64,000 nt of DNA from Pseudoflavonifractor capillosus (GCF_016899775.1 NZ_JACJJE010000003.1:54859-118858), one strand, 5' to 3'. Positions 1 through 9,340 are shown, numbered from the stretch's first letter. The notes: generated by a model not told the origin, from the sequence alone. Numbers and translations are program-made.

Positions 1-2661
1 AACTGCTTCCTGCTCTTTGGGTGTGGAGGCAGGCATATCCTTCAGCGCGGAAATCCCGTTGTCTACCAGCAGCTCGACCAGTGTTGCTCCTCCAAAAGAA
101 GTCAACACACGACTGGGATCGGCCGACAAATAGGTATCGATTAAATGGCGCATGTCCGGATCATATTTCTTCAAATCCACATAGTCACCGCTGGCCAGAC
201 GCACATCGTCACGCACTTTGATGTAGTAGGTAACTTCTCTCTCCAGCGCCTTGATCTGTTCCACAGTATAGTGGTACTTTTCCTGTAATTCGCCCGATAC
301 TTCACCAAAAGCGCGAAGAGCGGTTGCCGACAGATTATAAAGCTGTTCCCGCTTGGGCATATTCTCTTTCAATTCATCCAAGTCAAAGGCTTCGGTGTTG
401 GCACCGCAGAAATAATGGTAGTAGTCCACCATATCTTTAGGCGGAGCCACAGGTTCGCACAGTGCACGAAGAGCTTCCAGCGAATCCTCCAGCTGTTCCT
501 TAGCCTTGTCTAAACGATCTGTCAGCAGGCCGGAGACATCTTCCTTATCGTAGCAGTCAAATGCTTCGGAGGTATAGTCTGCAACCGCATTTTCCAAGGA
601 TCGAAACAGGTCTTTGTAGTCAATAATATACCCAAATTCCTTATCTTCACCATCCAGACGATTGACGCGGCAGATTGCTTGGAACAAGCCATGGTCTCGC
701 ATAGACTTATCAATATACAGATAAGTGGCAGGCGGAGCATCAAAGCCTGTCAGGAGCTTGTCAACCACAATCAGAAGTTTCATCTGTTCCGGCTGCTTGA
801 TAAACTTTTCCTTGACCTCTTTTTCAAATGCCTTCGGGTCTTTCCCACCCAGCATCTTCATGTAGATCTCGTATTGCTCCACAGCCTCAGTCTCGCCATC
901 ATCGCCCAAAGTTTCGGTACGAATATCGCCCACCGCTGGTTCGTAAGAGGTCACGATAGCGCACTTCCCCTTCAGCTCGGTCTCCTGGAACAATTCATAA
1001 AATTTGCACGCCTGATAGATACTGCCAGCCACCAGCATAGCATTACCCCGCCCATCGTGCAGGCGTGGTTTTGTCTCCATATCGAAAACAATATCCGCTA
1101 CAATCTGTCCCAACCGGGCCTTGGAACTGAACATCTTTTGCAGATTACCCCAGCGCTGTTTTAGCTTGGCTTTTGCCACACCGGTCAGACCGCGCGTTTT
1201 TGCCTCAAACCAAGCGTCGATCCGATCCTGCTGGACAACATTCTGCTCCACTTCACGAGCCTCATAACGCAGATCCAAAACCACTTTATCCCGCACTGCT
1301 TCATCAAACTTGTAGCGATGGATGTAAGAGCCAAATACCTCCAGACTGGTCTCCTTATCCTTTTTCATCAATGGAGTTCCGGTGAAACCAATAAAGGTTG
1401 CATTCGGCAAAATGGTTTCCATCGCTTTGTGGAGTTTGCCGGATTGGGTACGGTGGCATTCATCCACAAAGACATAGAAATCGCCTTTGGGAGAAAAGTT
1501 TTCCGGCAGTGAGCGTTTCAGCTCCTCAATAAATCCAGCATAGTCAGTCTCGCCGCTCTTGCTTCTGTTTTTCTTGCCGAACTTATGGATCAGGGAACAC
1601 ATCATGACAGGCGAAGTGTCGTTGATCTTCTGAATCAATTCACTTCCCCGTCGAATGCGGACAATGCTCTCATTGACCCCGGCAAACACCTGCTCGATCT
1701 GCACATCCAGCTCGTCCCGGTCGGTGATAATCAGAATACGGCTGTCAGAAATATTTTCCTTAATCCACTTGCTGAGCCACACCATGGTCAAGGATTTTCC
1801 GGAGCCTTGGGTGTGCCAGATGATGCCTCCCTCACGCCGCCGCACAAAATCCCGTGCAGCCATATTGCCGAAGAACTGATTAGGCCGACAGGTCTTTTTC
1901 ACTCCGCTGTCAAATACGATAAAATTGTGCAGCAGCTCTACAAGCCGCTCTTTCCGGCACAGAGAAATCAGGTTTTTGTCCAGACGCAGGGGATATTTTT
2001 CGATTTGAGTGCGTACCGCTACGGAAACCTCATCTTTGGCATTGGGATCTTCTTTCCAGGAAAGATAATACTTTTCTGGTGTGCCGGTGGTACCGTAACG
2101 CGCCCCCTCCGAATCATTGCCAGCCAGGACAAGCCCAATGGTGGCAAAGAACTGCATGATCATATCCGGGCGCTGGTTGGTCAGGTTCTGGCGGATGCCC
2201 TCCGACATGGAAACTGTGCTGCGCTTCAGCTCGATGACAGCAAAAGCGATGCCGTTGATGTACAGCACCAAATCAGGGCGCTTGTGTTTGATGGTTACTT
2301 CTTCGGCAATGTAAAAATCATTTTCCAGCGGATGCTCCCAATCCACAAACTGGACTGTGATCTTATGCTGGCCGACAGACTCGCTGACCTTGACGCCGTA
2401 GCGCAGCTTTTTATATGTCTGCTCATTCAGGTCGTAAAGGTTCACCGACTGATCGCCGGCAGCATCCTGCAGCTCCTTCAAGGCCCGGCTGATAAGTACC
2501 GGCGAATAGCCCTTGCGGGTCAGAAATTTCGTCAGCAGTTCGGTTTCAATATTGAAGTTTTTCCGTTCGGTGAAATCGCCCAGATAGGTATAACCAAGTT
2601 CCTGGGCAAATAGCTTTATGACACGCTTCTGCGTAGCTTTTTCTCGTTGGCCGACCCCCAT
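1..2661 (-). CDS. hsdR: Type I restriction endonuclease subunit R (partial, C-terminus beyond window)
   Basis: This is the motor and nuclease subunit of a type I restriction-modification complex. It cuts unmodified DNA after ATP-driven translocation. The 887 visible residues show the family order. The PD-(D/E)xK nuclease has PD near residue 128 and ExK (ELK) near 143. The superfamily 2 helicase has Walker A TQGSGKS near 284-290, DECH near 399, FTGTP shortly after, and a later LLTGFD...CRVNR segment (motifs V/VI). The start is ATG at 2661, with AGGAGGG just upstream (2668-2674). The reading frame is still open at base 1, so the C-terminal HsdM-binding part is missing from the window. It is the last visible gene of an operon running mrr-hsdM-hsdS-membrane protein-hsdR, and starts 11 bases after the membrane protein stop. 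No frameshift is visible. Family assignment is secure. Confidence 0.96.
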   Translation of the reverse strand, partial: MGVGQREKATQKRVIKLFAQELGYTYLGDFTERKNFNIETELLTKFLTRKGYSPVLISRALKELQDAAGDQSVNLYDLNEQTYKKLRYGVKVSESVGQHKITVQFVDWEHPLENDFYIAEEVTIKHKRPDLVLYINGIAFAVIELKRSTVSMSEGIRQNLTNQRPDMIMQFFATIGLVLAGNDSEGARYGTTGTPEKYYLSWKEDPNAKDEVSVAVRTQIEKYPLRLDKNLISLCRKERLVELLHNFIVFDSGVKKTCRPNQFFGNMAARDFVRRREGGIIWHTQGSGKSLTMVWLSKWIKENISDSRILIITDRDELDVQIEQVFAGVNESIVRIRRGSELIQKINDTSPVMMCSLIHKFGKKNRSKSGETDYAGFIEELKRSLPENFSPKGDFYVFVDECHRTQSGKLHKAMETILPNATFIGFTGTPLMKKDKETSLEVFGSYIHRYKFDEAVRDKVVLDLRYEAREVEQNVVQQDRIDAWFEAKTRGLTGVAKAKLKQRWGNLQKMFSSKARLGQIVADIVFDMETKPRLHDGRGNAMLVAGSIYQACKFYELFQETELKGKCAIVTSYEPAVGDIRTETLGDDGETEAVEQYEIYMKMLGGKDPKAFEKEVKEKFIKQPEQMKLLIVVDKLLTGFDAPPATYLYIDKSMRDHGLFQAICRVNRLDGEDKEFGYIIDYKDLFRSLENAVADYTSEAFDCYDKEDVSGLLTDRLDKAKEQLEDSLEALRALCEPVAPPKDMVDYYHYFCGANTEAFDLDELKENMPKREQLYNLSATALRAFGEVSGELQEKYHYTVEQIKALEREVTYYIKVRDDVRLASGDYVDLKKYDPDMRHLIDTYLSADPSRVLTSFGGATLVELLVDNGISALKDMPASTPKEQEAV

Positions 2662-2672
2662 CTTTATCCCTC

Positions 2673-3770
2673 CTAAGCACCACTTGTATTCCTGATGGAG
2701 TAAATCCACTCAAACACTACCGGAATAATAATTGAGCTTGCAAGAAATTCAAAAACCGTCGTACTTGCCTCGTATTCTTTAAAAAAGGGCTGATACCGGT
2801 TCAAAATCACTATACTGACAAGTGAAAAAATAAGTGCCAATCTAAAAGATACAGCAACAATGTGTTTATCTGATAATTTCAAAAACCACAAAAACATCTC
2901 CTTTGCAGCTTTTTTTATTATCCGAAAAAAAACGACTATAAAGCCTATCGTTGACTGAATCATAGAAAGCAATGTTTTGATACACATCTTTATGATATCA
3001 ATCAAATAAACAAGAGGAAGCAAAAGATACAGCAAAATTTTAGCGCGACATTCAATTCCATGAATACATCTGATTGCACAAATTAAATATAATTCATTTT
3101 GAATTTTAGCATCTATACACTTTACAAAATAATCCCCATATCGTTTAATTTGTTCTTTAAACGGAAAATGCTTTCTAATAATTTTCAGTAAGTAAACACC
3201 GCAAGAAATCGGCGTAGATATCAGTGCGATTGTTAAAAAAGTATATAGGAATGAAAAAACCAGAAGAATCAACACAGTTAATACGTCTGAAACTACACTA
3301 CTTGTAATTTCACCTGCATATTTCAACAAACGCTCATAAGGATTTACTATACCTAAAAAGAATATGACGTATGCGATTAATTGTATTGACGTACGCTCTT
3401 GATTAGATAAACGGCCCGGTTCATTATATTTAACCACATTACTTAGTGTGCCAATCGCAATACAAGTGCCTGTTAAATACTCTATATACACCGGTATGGA
3501 GAGCAAAATAAATATCCACTTATATTTATTCAAAGATTTCAAAAGCCAAAAAAAGCCTGCCACAAATAAAAGAACCATCGAAAGCAGTAGTATGACATTA
3601 ACCCCAGCTTCCAACTTTGTGCTTTTCTTTTCAGGCGACTCGATAGTACTTTTATTATCTTTCTTATTCTTCTGCTCCTGGCCCTCTAACTTATTCCATA
3701 TTGGTGTCGTAATTGCCGCAAGAACAAAAACAACTATAAAGATTAGATTCAAATAATTCAGTACTGGCAA
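2673..3770 (-). CDS. Multi-pass membrane protein inserted in the type I R-M operon, function unknown
   Basis: I do not recognise this 365-residue protein. The N-terminus is a hydrophobic helix (about residues 8-26), followed by a charged lysine-rich linker (about 28-55). Further membrane helices fall at roughly 57-80, 84-110, 130-148, 160-195, 245-280 and 310-330, and a last hydrophobic stretch near 340-358 contains the run SSIIIPVVFEW. No catalytic motif is visible. The likely start is TTG at 3770 behind AAGGTAGAG, since no ATG is available near the N-terminus, so translation may be weak. It lies 32 bases after hsdS and 11 bases before hsdR and must be cotranscribed. It is much more AT-rich than the core genome. 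Its C-terminus resembles that of the membrane protein at 61429-62607. A role in defence is inferred from position only. Confidence 0.8.
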   Translation of the reverse strand: MPVLNYLNLIFIVVFVLAAITTPIWNKLEGQEQKNKKDNKSTIESPEKKSTKLEAGVNVILLLSMVLLFVAGFFWLLKSLNKYKWIFILLSIPVYIEYLTGTCIAIGTLSNVVKYNEPGRLSNQERTSIQLIAYVIFFLGIVNPYERLLKYAGEITSSVVSDVLTVLILLVFSFLYTFLTIALISTPISCGVYLLKIIRKHFPFKEQIKRYGDYFVKCIDAKIQNELYLICAIRCIHGIECRAKILLYLLLPLVYLIDIIKMCIKTLLSMIQSTIGFIVVFFRIIKKAAKEMFLWFLKLSDKHIVAVSFRLALIFSLVSIVILNRYQPFFKEYEASTTVFEFLASSIIIPVVFEWIYSIRNTSGA

Positions 3771-3802
3771 AGTTACTCTACCTTACTTCCTTTGTAATAA
3801 AA

Positions 3803-4984
3803 TCAATTATATTGATCCACCAGACGAATCCGTCCGGTGAGTAGCTCCTGCATCATGCCCTGCTTGATCTGCTGGTACTTTGCTAGTTTCTTTTCTAGCT
3901 GCTCAATTTCACTGTCCATATCAGAAAGCGTTTGAGCTATCATCGTACGCTCTTTGAGATTGGGATATGGTATTGTAAACTCACGAATATCTTCAATCGT
4001 CACAGTAGCTTGTGCCCCACCTTTTGTAACATTGCGTATTTGCTGCTGCCCAGATTCAGATAAAAAATAATAAAAAGCATAAACGGCATCTATTTCATGA
4101 TAGAATTTTGCAATTCCAATCGCTCCACCACAAAATGCGACTTTGTCTCCGGGGAACAATCCAATATTCCCCACACTTGCACCTACGATAGAAAAAAGCA
4201 AACAAACCGTATTTAAAACTATTTTGTCAAATACTTTGGCAATATCAGTGGGAAGATAGTAATCTGTAGCAAAGTCAAACTTTCTCCCTTCAAAATTCTT
4301 GGTTTGAATCATTGGCATTGCATTAGACTGTGGATGTTCAAGCAAATTCGGTTTAATTATAGATGTATAATCAAAGCCTGTTTGCTTTGTAACTATACTG
4401 CAAAGCTCACCTACTTTTCTAGTTTCCCACTTCCCAGAAAACCCCGGCAGGCGTTTTTTGCCGGTAAGCAGTTCCTGCATGGCTCCCTGCTTGATAGCTT
4501 TCTTTTTCTCAATCAGCTTTTGCAGGGAGGAAATCAGGCTATCTACATCGGAAAGGGCTTCGGCAATAGCAGTCTGTTCTTCCTTATTTTGGGGAATAGG
4601 GTATTCTAATTCCAAAAGTTTCTTTACTGATAAACCAGGCTGTGCCGAGGATTCCGAATATTGATTCAAGTTCATATCGTATAACACATAGGATATGAAC
4701 TTAATATCTGTTTCCTTTTTAGGCGTTACTACAATAGCATGTTCAGACGCATAAAAGCGACCACTTACAAATGTTACATTTCCGCAGAGAGCTCCTTGCC
4801 GTCCTACTAGTGTATAACTTCCATCATGCGTAAAGGTAGTTGTATATCCTCGGAGCCCATTTCCACCAAAACAAGGAAACTTTCCTTCAGAAGTTATTCT
4901 TTCGGCTGTGATTGACTCGCCACTTTTCATAGAAACCACATCAGAAAGTTTTGTTAGCGGAAATATAGATTTCTTTTTCACCAT
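3803..4984 (-). CDS. hsdS: Type I restriction-modification specificity subunit S
   Basis: This subunit recognises the bipartite target of the type I complex and bridges two HsdM copies. At 393 residues it shows the classical duplicated layout: a first target recognition domain (about 5-145), a conserved helical spacer (about 150-190, with IKQGAMQELLTGKKRLPGF), a second target recognition domain (about 190-345) and a second helical repeat (about 348-393, with IKQGMMQELLTGRIRL). The two helical repeats are clearly related, as expected for the circular pseudo-symmetry of HsdS. It starts 7 bases inside the end of hsdM, so translation is probably coupled. I saw no partial second hsdS or inverted repeat that would allow recombinational switching of specificity within the window. 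Confidence 0.95.
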   Translation of the reverse strand: MVKKKSIFPLTKLSDVVSMKSGESITAERITSEGKFPCFGGNGLRGYTTTFTHDGSYTLVGRQGALCGNVTFVSGRFYASEHAIVVTPKKETDIKFISYVLYDMNLNQYSESSAQPGLSVKKLLELEYPIPQNKEEQTAIAEALSDVDSLISSLQKLIEKKKAIKQGAMQELLTGKKRLPGFSGKWETRKVGELCSIVTKQTGFDYTSIIKPNLLEHPQSNAMPMIQTKNFEGRKFDFATDYYLPTDIAKVFDKIVLNTVCLLFSIVGASVGNIGLFPGDKVAFCGGAIGIAKFYHEIDAVYAFYYFLSESGQQQIRNVTKGGAQATVTIEDIREFTIPYPNLKERTMIAQTLSDMDSEIEQLEKKLAKYQQIKQGMMQELLTGRIRLVDQYN

Positions 4985-7428
4985 GCAAATCCCATCCTTT
5001 CCAGATGAGATTTGACCTTTGCCTCGTACCGGTCTACTTCATTCTCACATTCCTTCAGGGTATACTCATACCGCTCCACCAGCTGGGTCACACGGGCAGA
5101 AAGATGATGAGACACTGCCTCGTGAATGGCATCAATTTCACTGTAAATAGCAGCAAACCACTTTTCCTCCACCAGTAGATGACGAATTTCCTCCAGCGTA
5201 AGCTGGGGGTACTTTTTCTCCAGTTTGGTGTCCAGGTCTGCCTCGGCCTGCTTAATTGCCTTCTTGTAATTGCTTTCGGCATCCAACAGGGATATATACT
5301 CCTTCAATGCAGCCAATTCTTCCTTGGCAGTAGGATCTTTTTTGATTGCCTTGATCCGGGCACTGACAGTGGCTTTTTTCAGATCATCCAGCTGAGCAAA
5401 CAGTCCGTCCTCACCGCCATTTTCTTCGGCCAGTTCTTCCAACTTGGTGGACACCTCATCCAGTTGGCCCTGAAGGGTATCCAGCGCCTTGACATCCTCC
5501 TCAAAAAAGTGTACAGCAATCAAAGCCTTGGGGAGCAGCTTACCCTCAAAGCCCTTGATCTTATCGGTCTTGACCTCGATGGTCTGGCCATTTTCTTTTT
5601 TCTTCTTGGTCACATACTCATAGGCAATTTCTCGCCCAGCCTCATAGCCGTCATAGCAGACCGCATACACATCGTCCTGCATGGTCTCCGCCCAGTACTC
5701 CATCAGCACTTCATAGACATCATATTTATCGAGAAGCGACACCTGAGCAAAATCATCCAGAAGCTGCTCGGAAATTTTGGCAATCAGCTCTTTGGGGTGA
5801 ATATCCCGACCGAGTTGCATCAAATCGTGGGTAACGGTCTCCTTCCATCGGGTATAGGCATCGTCCACCTGGTCGGCATGGCGGATAAACTCCGGGTGGG
5901 AGGTAATCGTGGAAACCGCTTCGTCCTTGCCCACCGCCGGACGCAGATACCCCGGACGCAGCGGCTGGAACAGAATCTCTTTTAAAGAGGGGTACACCGC
6001 CCAATACTCCGCCATGCTGTCCACATCGGTTTCCGGAATGCCGCCGTTCAGGTGAGCATTGATGTCCTGTAAATCTTCCGGCTCACTGCTGTCAATATAG
6101 CGCGGGATATTCAGGTTGTACTCGTTGGTGACTTTGATCTCCTCGTTCGGAACAAACCGGGCATACTTGGGGTCCGATTCATCCATTGTAAGGAAGGTGG
6201 TCACGATCTTGTGAATATCCTGTTCCCGCAGGCGGTTCTTGTTGCCATCCTTTACATAGCCTTTGCTGGCGTCAATCATGAAAATGCCGGTACGATCAGC
6301 AGCATCCTCTTTGTCCAGCACCAGAATACAGGCAGGAATTCCTGTGCCAAAGAACAAGTTAGCAGGCAGACCAATAATGCCTTTGATATAACCCCGGTCA
6401 ATGATCTTTTTGCGGATGTCAGCCTCGGCATTGCCACGGAACAGCACACCATGAGGCAGAATGACTGCTGCCTTGCCGGTAGATTTCAAAGATTTCAGGA
6501 CATGCAGCAGCCAAGCGTAGTCGCCGTTTTTCTCCGGCGGCACGCCCAACACAGTCTCGCTGTATCTCCCATAAGAATCAGGGATCGTAATGCCATCCAT
6601 CCAGGATTTATCCGAGAAGGGCGGATTAACTACGATGTAGTTGAAGGTTTTCAGCAGTTCAGGGTTGTTCTCATCTTTATACTGGGGTGCAGACAAGGTG
6701 CTTTTATTGCCGACAATGACGCCAGCGCCCTTGTTGTGTAGGACCAGATTCATGCGGGCAAGACCGGCGGTGGAGTTGTCCTTTTCCTGTCCATAGATGG
6801 AGATCTCGCAGGGGGCCTCATCCGCCGCACGAATCAGCAGCGAACCGGAACCGCAAGCAGGATCGTAGACTGTCATGCTGGGATCGGTGGCTTTATCAAT
6901 ACCAATCACCTTTGCCATAATCCGAGAGACTTCGCCCGGTGTATAGAACTGGCCCTTGCTCTTGCCGGAATCCTGGGCAAATTTCCGCATCAAAAATTCG
7001 TAGGCGTCGCCCAAAATGTCATCACCGCCAGCGCGGTTGTTGGTGAAGTCCAACTCCGGTTTCTGGAAAATTTCCACGAGACCAGAGAGCTTATCTACCG
7101 CTTCCTTGTCGGTGCCCAGTTCCTCGCTGTTGAAGTCGGCAATGTCGATAATGCCTTTCAAGTCGTTGGCTTCTGCCAGCTTGCCAATGATGATATTGAT
7201 GCCTTCACCAATGTTTTTCTTATATTTCAAGGCAATAACATCGTCAAAGCTGCCGCCTTCTGGCACTTCAATGTCCCAGTTATCACTGCTCTTGAAGCGG
7301 TCGGACACATACTTCACAAACAGCAGTGTCAGAATATAATCCTTATAACGGGCCGGTTCCACACCGCCCCGCAGTTTATCACACGCAGCCCATATCTGGC
7401 TGTAAATTTCGCTCTTTTTGATTGCCAT
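4978..7428 (-). CDS. hsdM: Type I restriction-modification DNA methyltransferase subunit M, long form
   Basis: This N6-adenine methyltransferase modifies the HsdS-defined site. The N-terminal HsdM helical domain spans about residues 5-140. The catalytic domain carries the SAM-binding motif DPACGSGSLL at 189-198 and the catalytic NPPF at 268-271, followed by FFGTGIPACILVL, typical of the family. At 816 residues it is roughly 300 residues longer than ordinary HsdM (around 500). The extra C-terminal part (about 500-816) is charged and rich in predicted coiled coil, for example a Glu/Lys/Leu-rich stretch near 640-720. The ATG at 7428 starts the conserved MAIKKSEIYSQIW end. The last 7 bases overlap hsdS. 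Long HsdM proteins are known, so the extension may be a subfamily trait; its role is not evident. Confidence 0.95.
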   Translation of the reverse strand: MAIKKSEIYSQIWAACDKLRGGVEPARYKDYILTLLFVKYVSDRFKSSDNWDIEVPEGGSFDDVIALKYKKNIGEGINIIIGKLAEANDLKGIIDIADFNSEELGTDKEAVDKLSGLVEIFQKPELDFTNNRAGGDDILGDAYEFLMRKFAQDSGKSKGQFYTPGEVSRIMAKVIGIDKATDPSMTVYDPACGSGSLLIRAADEAPCEISIYGQEKDNSTAGLARMNLVLHNKGAGVIVGNKSTLSAPQYKDENNPELLKTFNYIVVNPPFSDKSWMDGITIPDSYGRYSETVLGVPPEKNGDYAWLLHVLKSLKSTGKAAVILPHGVLFRGNAEADIRKKIIDRGYIKGIIGLPANLFFGTGIPACILVLDKEDAADRTGIFMIDASKGYVKDGNKNRLREQDIHKIVTTFLTMDESDPKYARFVPNEEIKVTNEYNLNIPRYIDSSEPEDLQDINAHLNGGIPETDVDSMAEYWAVYPSLKEILFQPLRPGYLRPAVGKDEAVSTITSHPEFIRHADQVDDAYTRWKETVTHDLMQLGRDIHPKELIAKISEQLLDDFAQVSLLDKYDVYEVLMEYWAETMQDDVYAVCYDGYEAGREIAYEYVTKKKKENGQTIEVKTDKIKGFEGKLLPKALIAVHFFEEDVKALDTLQGQLDEVSTKLEELAEENGGEDGLFAQLDDLKKATVSARIKAIKKDPTAKEELAALKEYISLLDAESNYKKAIKQAEADLDTKLEKKYPQLTLEEIRHLLVEEKWFAAIYSEIDAIHEAVSHHLSARVTQLVERYEYTLKECENEVDRYEAKVKSHLERMGFAW

Positions 7429-7472
7429 CGGTACCTCTCCGTTCTCTTTTTAATTTCCTGTCAGGTTCCCAT

Positions 7473-8462
7473 TTACTCCTCTGGCGGAACGGGGATGTAC
7501 ACCATTTTCAGGGGGATCATTTTGCGGTATTTGACACTGAGCTGATCGTAATATTTCAAGACCAGATCCACAAGTTCTGTGCCGTTAATGCCGCGAATAA
7601 TAGGGGTGTTATCCAGGTATTTCTGCGCATTTTTGGTATAGTTGGACAGTGTCACAAACAGGCCATAATCTCCTTCACGCATAGCACCTTTCAGAGACTG
7701 GATGGTAGTCTCTTTAATATCTCCATCTTGGCTTTTGACCTGGACAACAATGCGGGGCGGCAGTTCATCTTTATAGGCGGTAATGTCGATACCGCTGTCT
7801 CCACCATGCGGAGACAGGATCGTGCGATAGCCCATGGCCTGCAAAAGATTTGCGACAAACGGCTCTAGATCGTATCCTTTCAGATTTTTGCTCAGCTCTT
7901 TTAAGATAAAATCTCGGGTAGCCTCGATAATTTCATCCGCCGTTTGTGCCACTGTCTCATCGGTATCCGGCTCCAAAATATTGCCTTTGAAATCTTTATC
8001 CAGAGCCTTAAAATACTCATCCGCATAATTTTTCACCTGGAAAAAGCTCAGTGCCGAACCGACTTCATGCAGAGCCCCTTGCGAAAAAGCCGTACGAGGC
8101 AGATGTTTGAGCCACTTTACTTTCCGACGATTGTGATACTGTGCAGCTGTACTATCATAAAAATAGGCGCTCTCAACGATTCCAATATTGATTTTACGGT
8201 CGATCTTAGATGGGAACACGACATAATCGCCTTCTCGCACTTCATGAACAAACCGGTACAGCATTCCAGCACTTGTGGCAATCGAACCTTTTTTAGCGTC
8301 CGGATAGGTCGCAATATATTTTTCTTTGTAGGCATCACGAGATGCACTTATGACCGACAAGTCGCCCATCTCTTCCCAGCCAATTGCAATTAGATTCTGA
8401 TGCAAAAAAAGGGGATCGTCCATCGTATGAATTCCCCAAACTGTTTTGTTTGCTGCTGCCAT
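7473..8462 (-). CDS. EVE/PUA-like plus Mrr-type restriction endonuclease
   Basis: This is a predicted DNA-cutting protein of the Mrr family (PD-(D/E)xK fold). I place the start at ATG 8462 rather than at an upstream in-frame ATG, because GGATAGGAG precedes it at normal spacing; this gives 329 residues. The N-terminal 150 residues begin WGIHTMDD and contain EGDYVVFPSK, resembling EVE/PUA-like modified-base readers fused to Mrr in other bacteria. The C-terminal catalytic domain has GGDSGIDITAY (Asp226) followed by VVQVKSQ (Gln241, Lys243), the D...QxK signature of Mrr. It is the gene before hsdM in the same direction, 44 bases away. It may either act as a modification-dependent nuclease or assist the type I system. 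The domain call is firm; the substrate is unknown. Confidence 0.88.
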   Translation of the reverse strand: MAAANKTVWGIHTMDDPLFLHQNLIAIGWEEMGDLSVISASRDAYKEKYIATYPDAKKGSIATSAGMLYRFVHEVREGDYVVFPSKIDRKINIGIVESAYFYDSTAAQYHNRRKVKWLKHLPRTAFSQGALHEVGSALSFFQVKNYADEYFKALDKDFKGNILEPDTDETVAQTADEIIEATRDFILKELSKNLKGYDLEPFVANLLQAMGYRTILSPHGGDSGIDITAYKDELPPRIVVQVKSQDGDIKETTIQSLKGAMREGDYGLFVTLSNYTKNAQKYLDNTPIIRGINGTELVDLVLKYYDQLSVKYRKMIPLKMVYIPVPPEE

Positions 8463-8565
8463 CACAGCCACACTCCTATCCAATCTTTCGCAGCTTTTCA
8501 GCTGCAAAGGTCTTGTGTCCCGAAAGTTACCTTCAAATATCAAACCACTTTGTCAAAATTCATGC

Positions 8566-8775
8566 TTATTTTTCTTCCGGAACAAACTCCAGAATATCGT
8601 CCACGCCACACTCCATCACGCGACAAATCTTCTCGATGCTTTCGATGGAAACATACTCGTTGCGCTTTAGGCGGGTGATAATATTGGCACTAAAACCGGC
8701 CTTCTCTTTTAGCTGTGCATTGCTTATCTTTTTATCAATCATCAGGTGGAATAAGCGGTCATAACAAATCGCCAT
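8566..8775 (-). CDS. Small XRE-family helix-turn-helix regulator
   Basis: This 69-residue protein is little more than a Cro/CI-type DNA-binding domain. The recognition helix region reads NAQLKEKAGFSANIITRLKRN, followed by a conserved SIESIEKICRVMECGVDDIL tail. The start is ATG 8775, preceded by GGAGGGA at 8781-8787; a longer in-frame reading to 8838 lacks a ribosome binding site. It lies between the SLOG gene and the Mrr/hsd genes in the same direction, so it may control the restriction operon downstream. Restriction clusters commonly carry such controller proteins, but the target here is inferred from position. About 100 bases separate its stop from the Mrr start; no clear promoter was seen there. 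Confidence 0.88.
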   Translation of the reverse strand: MAICYDRLFHLMIDKKISNAQLKEKAGFSANIITRLKRNEYVSIESIEKICRVMECGVDDILEFVPEEK

Positions 8776-8840
8776 TTTAGTCCCTCCAAAGCAAGAAATG
8801 CTTGGATTTATTTTATCACACTTTCGTGAAAAACTCAACT

Positions 8841-9308
8841 TTATGTCGAATCATTATGCTTTATCACTGTTATGAAAAGAGAGCCTTTCTTTACTCGCCT
8901 TTTTGCATACTCCACCAGCTCCCGTGCATTACTGGCAGGGTGCCACGCATAGGCAATGAGGTAGTCTACATGATCCACAACATAGCGGTTTGCTCTCACG
9001 ATTGCGATCTTGCGCGGAACGCTTTCCATCCCCGGTGGATAGAATGTTCCGTCAAATCCATCGGGTGTTGGGATGGGCCGCTCTGCCGGATGATATGACA
9101 ATAGCAAAGTGAGCTTCACTTCTGGGTAGAAACGCTTTGCTTCTTTGACTGCTGACGCTGCAAGACGGTCAAATCCGCCGTAGTGGCCAACGATAAATTC
9201 TGTAACGCCATATTCCAAAATGTGCTGCTCCACAACCGCATACAATGCCGGGTAAATTGCCTCCGATGTTTCCCTGTGCCCGATGAAAAAACAGCTTTTT
9301 CCTCCCAA
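8841..9308 (-). CDS. SLOG (YpsA/DUF1273-like) Rossmann-fold protein
   Basis: This 155-residue protein has the SLOG-family N-terminus CFFIGHRE (about residues 5-12) and a second motif GGFDRLAA (about 44-51), typical of the DUF1273/YpsA-like branch. Family members are thought to bind nucleotides or nucleotide-derived ligands and are frequent in mobile elements and near defence genes. No fused effector domain is present. It is the first gene of the minus-strand series leading into the XRE, Mrr and hsd genes. Its promoter lies in a dyad-symmetric divergent region shared with the XRE gene at 9424. Family assignment is good; function in this setting is not known. Confidence 0.85.
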   Translation of the reverse strand: MGGKSCFFIGHRETSEAIYPALYAVVEQHILEYGVTEFIVGHYGGFDRLAASAVKEAKRFYPEVKLTLLLSYHPAERPIPTPDGFDGTFYPPGMESVPRKIAIVRANRYVVDHVDYLIAYAWHPASNARELVEYAKRRVKKGSLFITVIKHNDST

Positions 9309-9340
9309 ATTTCTCCCTCCTTTTAGTTGTGTTTATCGTT

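Noticed and set aside
3803..4984. Possible phase-variable hsdS by inversion
   Set aside because: No second hsdS fragment, inverted repeat or dedicated recombinase next to hsdS was found; the tyrosine integrase belongs to the separate element.
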